Positions 54,047 to 64,000 of a stretch of 64,000 nt of DNA are shown here, one piece after another. The stretch covers positions 124,001-188,000 of the forward strand of contig QRDG01000965.1 of the NCBI GenBank assembly GCA_012064385.1, read 5' to 3'. A program made the translations under genes and the position numbers. Position 1 is the first letter of the stretch. The number at the start of each line of letters is the position of its first letter. The DNA comes from Puccinellia tenuiflora. Its lineage: Eukaryota; Streptophyta; Magnoliopsida; Poales; Poaceae. Below the pieces are notes generated by a model, which was not told the DNA's origin, ran no database searches, and worked only from the letters and a program-made list of their open reading frames with translations.

Positions 54047-57000
54047 ATGACCTCGCCCAGCCCCCAGCTCATGAACATGGGGGCGATCGTCTCCCAGCCA
54101 GGAGCGTCCGCGTCCGTGGCGGCCCCGGCCGCCGTCGTCCCTACGATCCCGGTGCGGCTGGACAGCAACAACTTCATGCTATGGAGGGGAGTCGCCGTTC
54201 CCAACCTCTCTGGCGCGAGTCTTCACGGGTACCTCGACGGCTCCACGGCGGCGCCGGAAAAGACCATCACCGAGGGCACCGGTGATGGTGTTGTCATCAA
54301 GATCAATCCCGAGTACCACCGCTGGTGGACTCAGGACCAGAAGGTCCTCGGGCCTCTCCTCGCCTCCATGAGCGACGACATTGCATGCCAGATGATCGCC
54401 TGCAAGACGGCGGCGGAGCTGTGGAAGGCGGTCAACACCATGTTCAGCGCGAAGAGTCGCGCTAGTGTTCGTCATGTCCGGCGACAACTGCAGTCGCTGA
54501 GGAAGGCCGATCTGTCCGCTGCCGAGTACATGCACAAGATGAAGGCCCTCGCCGATGTCATGGCGACCGCTGGACATCCGCTTGACGACGACGAGCTCGT
54601 CAACTACATCCTCACCGGTCTCGGTCCGGACTACAACTCCATCGCCGCCTCCATCGGCGTGAGCAACGAGTCCATGTCCTACTTCGACTTCTACTCGCTT
54701 GTCCTCTCCTTCGAAGGACTACAGGCTCTGCAGAGCTAGGCGGAGGGCTGGTCTTCCTCTGCCAATGTCGCGGCCCGGCCGGGTTCGTACGGCAACGCCG
54801 GACGCGCGCCGCCTCAGGAGTTCCACCCCACTTCTTATGGTGGGGGTCGCCCCGCTGGTGTCAACAGCCAGCCAGGGCAGGTCCGTCCTGTCGGCAACGG
54901 AGGCGGCTTTGGCGAGGGCCGCAACTCCGGCTACGTCGGCAACGGCCACAACAATGGAGGAGGCGGCAATGGTCGCCAAGGTGGCGGCAATGGTCGCAAA
55001 CAGCGCCCCAAGTGTCAGATTTGCAAAAACTGGGGTCATGAAGCGTACGATTGCCGTAATCGCTTCAACCAGGCGTACAACACTCGTCACGGTAACGCAG
55101 CCTCCATCAACTCCTCCGACCAGCAGCAGCACTGGTTCATGGACACCGGTGCCACGGATCACCTCACCAGCGACCTAGAGCGCCTCCAGGTTCACGAGCG
55201 GTACGGAGGGAAGGACCAAGTCCAGGTGGCAAATGGTGCAGGTTTGTCAATTTCGCACATTGGTCATTCGAATTTAGCTGGTTCATCCTTAAAATTGAAA
55301 GATATTCTTCATGTTCCTTCTATAAGCAAACATCTTTTATCTGTCTATCGCCTCGTTTCTGATAATGACGTGTTTGTTGAGTTTCACCGTCATTTTTTCT
55401 GTGTTAAGGACAAGGCAACCCGGCGCATAATCCTACACGGTAGAAGCCATTGGGGGCTCTACCCGATTCCGTTCGCTCGTGCATCATCGTCGTCTTCTCG
55501 CCATGCTTCAACTAGTGTCAAGGTCACGCCTACGCAATGGCATCAGCGTCTAGGTCATCCCACAAATAATGTAGTCAATTCTATTGTTACAAACCATGAG
55601 CTTTCTTGTTCTCGTTCAGACAATGTATCGTTGGTGTGTGATGCATGTCAATGTGCTAAGAGTCATCAGCTACCTTATTCTGCGTCTCATCGTATTTCTA
55701 CTATACCTCTTGAGTTAATTCATTCGGATGTGTGGGGTCCCGCAATTGCTTCTTCAGGAGGGTACAAATACTATGTTAGTTTTGTTGATGACTATACTCG
55801 TTTTTGCTGGATTTATTTGCTTAAACACAAGTCTGATGTTGAGCAGGTGTTTTATGCTTTTCAAGCTCATGTGGAACGCCTTTTGAACTTCAAAATCAAG
55901 GCTGTTCAGACTGACTGGGGTGGTGAGTATCACAAACTCCATCGCTACTTCTAGCGTACGGGCATCTCTCATCGTGTCTCGTGCCCGCACACCTCCCAGC
56001 AGAACGGTATTGCCGAGCGCAAACATCGTCATTTGGTAGAAACTGGTTTGGCTCTCCTTGCACACTCTTCACTCCCTCTTCGTTTTTGGGATGAAGCTTT
56101 TCTGACGGCGTGTTATCTTATCAATCGTATGCCTACACCAGTTCTAAACAAAGAGACCCCTTTGTATCGTTTATTCCAGGTTCAGCCCAACTATTCTTTT
56201 TTGTGCACTTTTGGGTGCGTCTGTTGGCCTAGCCTTCGCAAGTACAACTCTCGCAAATTAGAGTTTCGTTCCAAGATGTGTGTTTTCCTTGGCTACAGTC
56301 CTATGCATAAGGGCTATAAGTGTCTAGATCGTACCTCGGGTCGAGTCTATATATCTCGCGACGTTGTTTTCGACGAGACTGTGTTTCCTTTTTCCAACGC
56401 CGGTGTCTCCGCTCCTGTCATCAATCTTGAAAATGCAATCACCTTTCCTTCTAATGAACCGGCTTCAGATGTTCCTGTGCGAAAATATGACCTGTCCTAT
56501 TTGTCTACTAACTCCGTTGCTCCAGATGTTTCTCTTTCTGTTCCTGTACAGGTGCTCAACGTTACCTCCGATCAGGCGATCGACGTGCATGCCGACTGCA
56601 TGCAGGGCGTGTCCTCCCGTGCCCCCCCCCCCCCCCCCCCCCCGTCAGCTGGGCCGTCTGTGCCCGCTGGGTCTCCTACCTCGCATGCTTCCCCGACGCA
56701 TGGCTGCGCGTCGCCTGACTGCGCGTCGCCCTCCTCTACGGCCCAGTCCGAGGCACTGACTCAGCCCGCGTCGCCCACCGCTGGGGAGTTCCCTGTATCC
56801 CCAGCCGCGACGCCTCTGGCTGGCCAGTCGACTGCACCATCGCCTCCTGTCGAGTCTGCTGCTCCTGTCCATGGCATGGTCACGCGTCATCGTGATCACA
56901 CGCGTCAAGAGAAGAAATATACGGATGGCACTATTCGTTATGATCCTCGTCGGCGGGCATTCTTTGCCGCCCCTCTGTCTCATCGCGATGCTCTTCGTGA

Positions 57001-58516
57001 ACCGGCGTGGCGTGCCGCTATGTCCGAGGAGTTCGCTGCTTTGTGTCACAACAACACCTGGGTCTTGGTGCCTCGCCCCCCCCCCCCCCCCCCCCCCGGT
57101 GTCAACATTGTGGGCAGTAAATGGATCTTCAAAACCAAGCATCGTCCCGACGGTTCCATTGACAAGCACAAGGCGCGTCTAGTTGCCCGTGGTTTCACGC
57201 AACAACATGGCATTGACTACGGCGATACTTTCAGTCCAGTCGTGAAGCCCGCAACCGTTCGGATTGTTCTATCTCTTGCTGTGTCTCGCGGATGGAGTCT
57301 TCGACGGGTGGATGTGAGTAATGCATTTCTTCATGGTTTCTTGGCCGAAGATGTTTATATGCAGCAGCCCCCTGGTTTCGAAGATGACGTTTTTCCGTCA
57401 CATGTCTGCAAGCTTCAGAGATCACTTTATGGTCTCAAACAGTCGCCTCGTGCCTGGTATGCTCGGTTGAGTCAGCTTCTTCATCAACTTGGGTTTGTCG
57501 CTTCCAAGGCCGATACGTCGTTGTTCATCTTCTCTCAAGGTGATGTGCATATTTACATGCTTGTGTATGTCGATGATATAGTCATTGCTGGATCCACATC
57601 TGCCGTAGTTGATCGACTGGTAAAGTCGCTGTCTGATAGCTTTCCTATCAAAGATTTGGGGCAGCTAGAGTATTTCCTTGGACTGGAAGCATCCTTTCAT
57701 TCAGGGGGCATGACATTGACTCAGCGTAAGTATGCGCTAGATCTTCTTCATAGAGTCAATATGGAGAACTGCAAGGCCACTTCCACTCCCTTGGTCACGA
57801 CGGAGAGCCTCTCGCATGACACTGGCACTTTATTGGGTACCGATGATTCTTTCCGGTACCGCAGTATGGTTGGTGGACTCCAGTATTTGACACTCACCCG
57901 TCCAGATATCTCGTTTGCTGTGAACAAGGTGTGCCAATTTCTCTCTCAGCCCACAGAGGTTCATTGGGAGGCTGTCAAGCGTATTCTGAGGTATGTCAAG
58001 GGTACATTGGATACAGGGTTGCAGATACGTAAATCAGCATCCACGGGCGTCAGCATATTTACGGATGCAGACTGGGCAGGCTGTGTTGATGATCGGCGCT
58101 CTACTAATGGCTTTGCTGTGTTTGTTGGACCGAATCTTATTTCCTGGAGTTCGAAGAAGCAGCCCACAGTCTCCAGGTCTAGTACAGAGGCAGAGTACAA
58201 GGCGTTGGCCAATGGCGCCGCCGAAGCCATTTGGGTTGACTCGGTTCTTAAAGAACTAGGCGTCACACAGCAACGCACACCCATCTTATGGTGTGATAAT
58301 CTTGGGGCAACATACCTGACAGCGAATCCAGTCTTCCATGCTCGAACTAAGCACATTGAGATCGATTTCCATTTTGTGCGAGAACGAGTAGCTGCCGGTG
58401 CATTGGATGTCAGGTTTATTTCCACTAACGATCAGCTGGCTGATGTGTTTACTAAACCAGCCACACGACAAATGCTAGACAGATTTAAAGCCAATCTTAA
58501 CCTTGTATGTACATAG
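54047..58516 (+). pseudogene. Copia Gag-Pol polyprotein with two nonsense codons
   Basis: One continuous frame of 1490 codons (including the stop) is broken only by TAG at 54737-54739 and TAG at 55952-55954. Domains in order: Gag (UBN2 type, about 30-230), Gly/Asn-rich linker, zinc knuckle CQICKNWGHEAYDC (about 323), protease WFMDTGATDHL (about 363), integrase zinc finger (H..H..CDACQCAK) and core (HSDVWGP, QTDWGGEY, NGIAERKHR). The second stop falls between the integrase catalytic Asp and Glu. Then come reverse transcriptase (KWIFKTK, VDVSNAFLHG, YVDDIVIAG) and RNase H (DWAGCVDDRRSTNGF, SSTEAEYKAL, ADVFTKPATRQ). Two long C runs encode Pro tracts. Only the stops prevent expression, so the copy may still move if supplied in trans. 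Confidence 0.9.
56624..56643 (+). repeat. Poly-C run in the polyprotein frame
   Basis: About twenty consecutive C residues that read as prolines in the gag-pol frame. A second similar run lies at about 57078-57098. Confidence 0.8.
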
Positions 58517-58536
58517 CGGTTTCGATTGAGGGGGTG

Positions 58537-58674
58537 TGTTAGAGTTGTATTCTGTCTAGCATAGCGTACGTATTTGTATTGAGTCGTGTTGTAACTTGTA
58601 TTCTGATCCAATATATATAGTGGACGTGAGGAGGCTTAGACCCCCACGGAAACCCTAAAACCCGTCTCTCAACT
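58537..58674 (+). repeat. 3' LTR, 138 bp
   Basis: Identical to the 5' LTR and followed by GTTAC. Confidence 0.95.
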
Positions 58675-58908
58675 GTTACGTGAATGAATCTGTACAGATT
58701 CTGCAAGATAAGTACAAAACGCAACTTATTTCTGTGCATTGTTTCCCAAGACCTCTCAAATTATCACAGAATCACCCGTCGTACTAGTCTGCTTTGGAAA
58801 GAAAAGAAAATTGAACAAAACTTTTCGCTAGATTTTATATCTACTTGAACACTTGCAAAGTTGCAATCCCGGCAATATTATTAGGCTTTAGGCTCACTTT
58901 ACACAGCG

Positions 58909-59100
58909 TTAAAATACCTTAAGTACGCCTGAAATAAGGAGATTAAAAGGGAGGAGCTTACTGAGTCTAGGAACTTTCGGCACAAGCTTGGCCTGCTTCG
59001 CTTTCCGTTCATCGAAGTTTCTCACGACGGCAGCCCAAAGTCGGGAAGATACGAGTAGGATTGCTAGTACAAGCCAGCGCCACACAAGCAGGATTGACAT
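58909..59100 (-). CDS. Possible N-terminal exon of an unknown membrane-anchored protein
   Basis: ATG at 59100 opens a hydrophobic signal-anchor (LLVWRWLVLAILLVSSRLW), followed by basic and Lys-rich residues (RNFDERKAKQAKLVPKVPR). A good donor (GTAAGC on the minus strand near 58961-58956) would end the exon after about 47 codons, and the frame then runs on to a stop at 58909. Downstream exons were not found; the young copia lies directly downstream on this strand, so it may sit in the gene's intron or have disrupted it. I do not recognise the family. Confidence 0.35.
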   Translation of the reverse strand: MSILLVWRWLVLAILLVSSRLWAAVVRNFDERKAKQAKLVPKVPRLSKLLPFNLLISGVLKVF

Positions 59101-61315
59101 CCTAACGCTGACGCGGCAGATCAGGGCTATGAAACCAGCCGATCGACGTGGAAAAACCTATATGTACTGGCGATCGATATCTCAGTTCCATTTTTCTACT
59201 CAGAAGCAGAGTTCTTCTGGATAATGTGGAGCACGTACGCCACACGTGCATGCATGAAGGAGATCCTAATGTGCTCTACGAATTCTTCACCCTCCCAAAT
59301 TGCGTGATTCCAGGGATATATAGGAAGATACGTTGATACGGCTTGCTCATGGAACACACGAATATCTCTACTCAGTACACGGCCTGTAGATTAGAGCAGG
59401 TGTCCGCGACCTCCTCCTGCTGACCGAAAAGGGCACGGAGACGACGACGACGTCGGCGACGGCAGATGCTTTCCGCAGATGACGCCAACTCGGTGGTGGA
59501 GCGATCCCTCGGTGGCCACGACGACGACCTTGCAATGAGAAGGAACAGACGATACACCATGGATGTTACAGCTATATATGGTGTTCATTCACCCGATCCG
59601 ATGATCCGATCGTTGCGTATAGGACAGACCCGTCACACGATTCGCCAATTGTACTGCCGTGTTGCCGGATAAGGTATCGCAGGAGTTGAGTTAAGTGGGG
59701 AAATGGGATACGCGTCGGGTCTGGGACGGACATTTGCATACTTGCATCGATCTGGTCGAGCACATCGGGACGATCACCATGGTCTGGGATAAGGAGTGGT
59801 GTCGCCGGATCGTTCGTTGGCGCCTGCCCTCCTCGATCAGACGATCACCATGGTCCTGGACGGCTGGAAGACACGCGAGGATAATCCGCTAATGATGATT
59901 CTGACATTGTTCCCTTGAGAGGATAGAAAATCGGAACGAACCGAGGTGCACAACCATTGGGAGACGTAAAAATATCTGTGCGTTGCACTGGGCAGTCATG
60001 CTTGTCCACATACTGCGTGTGAACGTGCGGCCCTCTATCTATCTCAGTTTTTTCTGCACCGACTGTTTGGCCCTTGGGGATCGAGGATAAAAATCCAGTG
60101 AACGAACGGTGCCGAGACAGGGCAAAAAAATATCTCGCACGTTAGCAGGTGTGGGGTTGGGGCCTTTTCAGGTAGTGCAATTCCGCGTGTCGCGATAACA
60201 CACGGTTCGTACCACGCCACCACATGTGAAATGCTTCCGTCCTATATATGGAACTTATCAGCAGCGGCCGTTTCTTCCCCGTAAGGAAAACGCAGTGCGA
60301 CAGCAGAACTGTAGTCTGTAGTGGTTGGGTGCTCGCCCGCGTCCTTCTCGCTACATTTCCCAACAAAGTTCCTTGTACTGACCTGACTGACAGTAGCACA
60401 GTACACGCAAGCAGCCAGCCTAAGCTCAGCCTAGCAGCCTAGCAACGATAATTCGTGTTGACACGTCGCTCAGACGCTCACTCACGTGTTATGTAGTAGT
60501 ACACGAAACTTATGGAAGGCGTCCTGATCGAATCCTGAGTATGTGTCAGTTGTACCAACATACCGGCGTCCCTTGAATGAGCGGACACTGTCGTTGCGCC
60601 CGGTGGAAGGCATTAGTTCATGTATTACCACAACCTCGCTATGTAAGTTTATGGTAATCCATGAGGACTTTGCTTATGGCCACCCTTAGCATAGTGGAAG
60701 CCGTAAAAACATGGTCCATCCTTTGCTTACTGGCTGTCGTTGCGGCCGGTGGAAGGCATAAGTTCATGTGGGAGGAATATATTCGAAAAAACTTAGTTTG
60801 TTTGAGGGAGTCCAAATGACGGATTATGAAAATGAGAAAAACACCACGGCATGACCGGCTTTCGTCAGCTCGCAATGTAGACCAAAATCTGAAGACGGCG
60901 GATGCACTCGTACTAGGTCCGAATCGATTTACAACACATACCACAAAAAACATGCTGATTTATTTTGTCGAGGTGAGATATTTCCATTTTTTTATGCGAA
61001 TCCGACGAATTTAAATTGCTTACTATTGGTCTAGTTGATGGGTTCCCGGTGGGTAAAACTAGACCTCAACATGGGCAGTCTGGCCCGAAGCCCAATGTTC
61101 GGACCTCGGTTTTCCACCGAAAGTAGTCCGAACTAGGCTCGAAAACACACATTGTGTATATTTTTATTATAAATTTGGCTACATTTATACTGTTTAATCA
61201 TATTAATACATTTCTTAACCCCCAAAAAAAGCCATTTCCACAGTTTTAGGATGGGACGTGCTCGGGCTCAGGCTGAAAGCGACACGACATTTGCCCAGGT
61301 CTAGGTAATAGAACG
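59101..61315. other. Intergenic, no gene recognised
   Basis: Short frames occur on both strands, for example 59560-59372 minus with an Arg run. A 34-base unit with GTCGTTGCG..CCGGTGGAAGG is repeated near 60590 and 60738. 61020-61310 has CGGGCTC-type motifs suggestive of old repeat DNA. Nothing is firmly assignable. Confidence 0.4.
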
Positions 61316-61462
61316 TTTTTTTTTCGATAAAGGGATTTTATTACTTAAAGTTAAGTATTACACCCGGCTGCATAACTAAGATGCACACAGCCCCAACAAG
61401 TTCAAAAGTCTAGAAACATCAAAATAAAAGACGAATATCATAATGAGAAATTGTGGAGATGC

Positions 61463-62056
61463 CTATGGTACTGGAGGGCAGATCCGAAGATTATGTTGCC
61501 ATCCATACCGGGAAAACAACCCCCTCGCCGCAGCCGCCAACCGCGAACACACCTCCGAAAAAATATCTCGGTGCTCCACACGCTGTAGGGGCGACCATGA
61601 TCGGAGCGTAGCTGTACACCGGTAGATAATATGCATAAGAGAAGCATTTTTATCGTTAAAAATCTTGTCATTTCTACATAGCCAAAGCGACCAAATAATG
61701 GCAATCGCTCCCATCCTCGTCATCATCTTAAACCTAAGATCCACCCCGTTAAGCCAATTGCCGAAAATATTGGCAACGCTGCGTGGTGGGTATAAGTTGC
61801 AGCCTATCTGGATGGCTGACCATATAGCTCTTACGAATTTGCACTGGAAGAATAAGTGTTTTATAGTCTCGTCATGATGACAAAAGACACACTGCTTACT
61901 TCCCTGCCAATTGCGCTTTGCAAGGTTGTCACGGGTGAGAATTATCCCTCGGCGAAGATACCACGCAAACACCTTTGTTTTGAGTGCGATTTTCATCTTC
62001 CAAATTTTCTTATTATTATCAACTGGTATATCCAATTGGATTAAGGCTTTGTACAT
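61463..62056 (-). pseudogene. LINE ORF2 C-terminal domain (zf-RVT)
   Basis: A 197-codon frame with the zinc-finger pattern CVFCHHDETIKHLFFQC and downstream WSLWLCRNDKIFND, both standard in plant LINE ORF2 proteins. It is separated by a stop from the frame at 62770-62114, so it is a remnant piece rather than a protein gene. Confidence 0.85.
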
Positions 62057-62113
62057 TGAATCGACAGAGAAATTTCCACTCTGGTTTAGATTCCATCGAA
62101 ATTTATCGGGTCC

Positions 62114-63162
62114 CTACGATAGCTGAATAGAAGCAAGACGCTGTAGCAAAGCAATCCTGGATGCTTGTCTAGGACCTAATAGACTTCTTCTGAACGACAC
62201 ATTTGGTGGGAAAGATTTCATCACCTTTGCGAGTGTATCACTTTTGGGGCGAACAATATTGTACAATGCCGGATATTGTTCTCGGAGCGAAGTCTGGCCT
62301 AGCCATCTATCCTCACAGAATCTAATTTCCGAACCATCCTTAATAGAGAAAGACCCATGTGGGAAGAAGAATTTCTTCGTTGCCATAAGACCAGCCCAAA
62401 AGTGGGAGTCTCCAGGTTTCCAATAAAGCTGGGACAACGCACGTGAGCCAACGTACTTTCTTCTCAGGAGGGTTTGCCACACACCTTCTTCAGCTAGAAG
62501 CTTGAAGATCCACTTACAAAGAAAGGCTCGATTCATGACCTCTATATCATGAATTCCAATACATCCTTGGTCTTTGGGGCGGCAAACCACACTCCACTTA
62601 GCCAATTGATATTTCTTTTTCTCGCTATCCCCTTGCGAAATGATTCTTGATCGAAAATAATCCAACCGTTTCAAGACTCCTTTTGGGAGTTGGAGGAACG
62701 AAATCATGTACAGTACCATATTACTTAGTACTGCATTGATGAGAACCAATCTTCCACTCAAGGATAACAATTTTCCTTTCCAGCTGTTTTAATCTAGCTT
62801 GCAGTCTCTCCTCCACCAATTTCCACTCAGCATTTGTGAGTTTCTGATAATGAATCGGGATGTCCAAATATCTGATAGGAAACTGACCTTGCTCACAGCC
62901 GAACAAATCGGCATAGAGGGAGGCATACCAAAACAAAACAACTCATTTTATGCAAGTTAATCTTTAGACCCGATAATTGCTCAAACGCTGACAGAGTTAA
63001 CTTCAGGTTTTTAGCTTTTTCGATGTCATGTTCCATAAAAAGTATTGTATCGTCGGCATATTGAAGTATGGATAATCCACCATCAACTAAATGAGGTATC
63101 ACGCCATCAATTTGGCCATCAGACTTTGCACGCTCAATCATGATAGTGTCGTGGTGGTACAC
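62114..63162 (-). pseudogene. LINE ORF2 reverse transcriptase region, frameshifted
   Basis: Three overlapping minus-strand frames (63162-62893, 62936-62721, 62770-62114) together cover the RT palm (YADD near 63062) and thumb/connection. Frame changes occur near 62930 and 62765. The upstream endonuclease and RT fingers are missing. Confidence 0.85.
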
Positions 63163-63169
63163 AAACAGA

Positions 63170-64000
63170 TGCCATAGGTAGGCTTATCTTGGGGCCGATG
63201 GACGCCGGAGGCACCGGGGAGGGTTAGCGCGTGAAGACACACACATAAAACACACACGCACACACACGGTTTTATCCAGGTTCGGGGCTCTCGTGAGGAG
63301 ATAACACCCCTACTCCTGCTTGTCTGATCTATATAGGGTGGATTACAACCGAGTTACACAAGCTGCTCCTTGAGCTGTATGAGATGAACTACGAGCTCTA
63401 GGCTCTCTACCGAGTCTCGGAATATCACTCTGGATCTCTGTTGGCTCTTGGAGAAAATGTCTAAAGTGTCTCATGAGGCAAAGGTTCATGCCCGCCCCCG
63501 TAAGAGGAGCCCATGGTGCTCCTTATATAGAGAAACCCAGGGCACAGGGTTAGGGCTGACGTTGATGCTGGCGTAGGCAGCACTGTGGCCACGCCTGGGC
63601 CTCAGACTGCTTTCGTCATGCCCGCATGGCATGTCCAATCCATCAACTCCTGTGCACTGCTCCATGATACTGCATCGGTCAGCAGCATGGAGGCCCAACT
63701 CCCCATACCGTGACCACCGAGTCAAGGAGCAGGCAGCGCGTCATGTCCTGCCAGCGACAGGACGCCTGCCCCGTGATTGTTGGGACACGGCGTGAGCCTT
63801 GACCAGGTGCCGAGGTAGAGCTTCATTCCTCCTGATCCGGCATAGGCATGCCAGATACCTCATGACTCGGTTTCTCCTTCCCTGCACACAAGAAGAACAA
63901 AGAAGATTCCGACATATAATCTATATGATCCGACATCTGGGTATGTCGGTAGGCCTTGACCCGGTTGACTCCGGGTAAGCCGGTATGGTATGTCGGTTTG
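63170..64000 (-). mobile_element. LTR of a retrotransposon (probably gypsy-type), minus strand, runs past the window
   Basis: Begins (plus reading) TGCCATAGGTAGGC at the LINE junction. It contains GGTTTTATCCAGGTTCGGGGC, a CA-repeat tract (63238-63268) and a minus-strand TATA box (CTATATAAGG, about 63521-63530), all features I associate with cereal gypsy LTRs. No internal domain is inside the window, so the superfamily is inferred. Confidence 0.55.

Larger units (their letters stand above)
53828..58674 (+). mobile_element. Full-length young Ty1-copia retrotransposon, 4847 bp
   Basis: Identical 138-bp LTRs (53828-53965 and 58537-58674) are flanked by the 5-bp duplication GTTAC (53823-53827, 58675-58679). 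TGGTATCAGAGCCC directly follows the left LTR (primer site) and ATTGAGGGGGTG precedes the right LTR (polypurine tract). One gag-pol frame lies between. The LTRs end in CAACT rather than the usual CA. Identical LTRs show a recent insertion. Confidence 0.95.
61316..63169 (-). mobile_element. LINE (non-LTR retrotransposon) 3' portion, minus strand
   Basis: On the minus strand the reading starts within the reverse transcriptase (TIMIERAKSDGQIDGVIPHL, then ILQYADDTILFM with the YADD active site). It continues through frameshifts: GQFPIRYLDIPIHYQKL, WSVVCRPKDQG, FLCKWIFKLLAEEGVW, FCEDRWLGQTSL and YNIVRPK. The zf-RVT region follows (ALKTKVFAWYLRRGIILTRD, CVFCHHDETIKHLFFQC) to the end of ORF2 near 61463. 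The 3' tail ends in an A run (T run at 61316-61324 on the plus strand). The 5' side is cut at 63169 by an LTR. It is frameshifted and not functional. Confidence 0.88.

Noticed and set aside
56645..57169. 174-aa minus-strand frame
   Set aside because: Antisense shadow of the copia polyprotein and its poly-C tracts.
53828..58674. Assignment to rice Tos17 because of the 138-bp LTR length
   Set aside because: Only the LTR length matches what I recall; the LTR sequence differs, so no family name was given.

Overview
The window is plant nuclear DNA from a grass, most likely a Pooideae/Triticeae-type genome (wheat, barley, oat or ryegrass relatives). The evidence is multi-exon genes with GT..AG introns, a nuclear tRNA-Trp(CCA), an Lr10-like receptor kinase, Stowaway MITEs with TA target sites, and a dense mosaic of nested LTR retrotransposons, LINEs, a Helitron, Mutator-like elements and CACTA-like debris. 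There is no bacterial, viral or CRISPR content.

Three host genes look intact. (1) A ten-exon developmentally regulated GTPase (DRG1 type, 368 aa) lies at 10312-14677, with a tRNA-Trp gene about 320 bp upstream of its start codon. (2) A two-exon sphingoid base C4-hydroxylase (258 aa) lies at 16094-18682. (3) A two-exon glycerol-3-phosphate acyltransferase with an N-terminal HAD phosphatase domain (about 490 aa) lies on the minus strand at 41358-47088. Its 4.26-kb intron holds a 987-bp Helitron, a Stowaway-like MITE and a hAT-like element.

Broken host genes are: an LRK10-type receptor kinase (about 2068-4672), whose exon is split between transmembrane segment and kinase by a 460-bp Mutator-type element and whose ectodomain is missing; a NOP56/58 N-terminal fragment (minus strand, about 5482-5740); a chaperonin-60 beta fragment (48384-48790); and a TE-borne AP2/ERF-like ORF cut by a copia LTR (40741-41117). 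The first exon of a probable MULE transposase-like gene runs off the left edge.

The rest is mobile DNA. 7000-8210: a decayed LINE. 19577-21002: a copia LTR plus gag remnant. 21003-23913: two LTR fragments. 23914-32922: a minus-strand LTR element that encodes only Gag. 32924-33392: a foldback element. 34431-40740: a decayed copia element containing a CACTA-like insertion next to a deletion. 52103-53442: a 1.34-kb Mutator-type element with a 41-bp-arm hairpin and a tandem array. 53828-58674: a very young copia with identical 138-bp LTRs and a 5-bp target duplication. 61316-63169: a LINE, cut by a further LTR that continues past the right edge.

The genes do not form a pathway cluster; two act in lipid metabolism (sphingoid hydroxylation, glycerolipid/cutin acyl transfer), which is probably chance. 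The most unusual material is the Gag-only element, whose LTR family swaps unrelated palindromic repeat modules at the same position, and the hairpin-bearing Mutator-type element. All calls were made by reading the sequence; no database search was possible.
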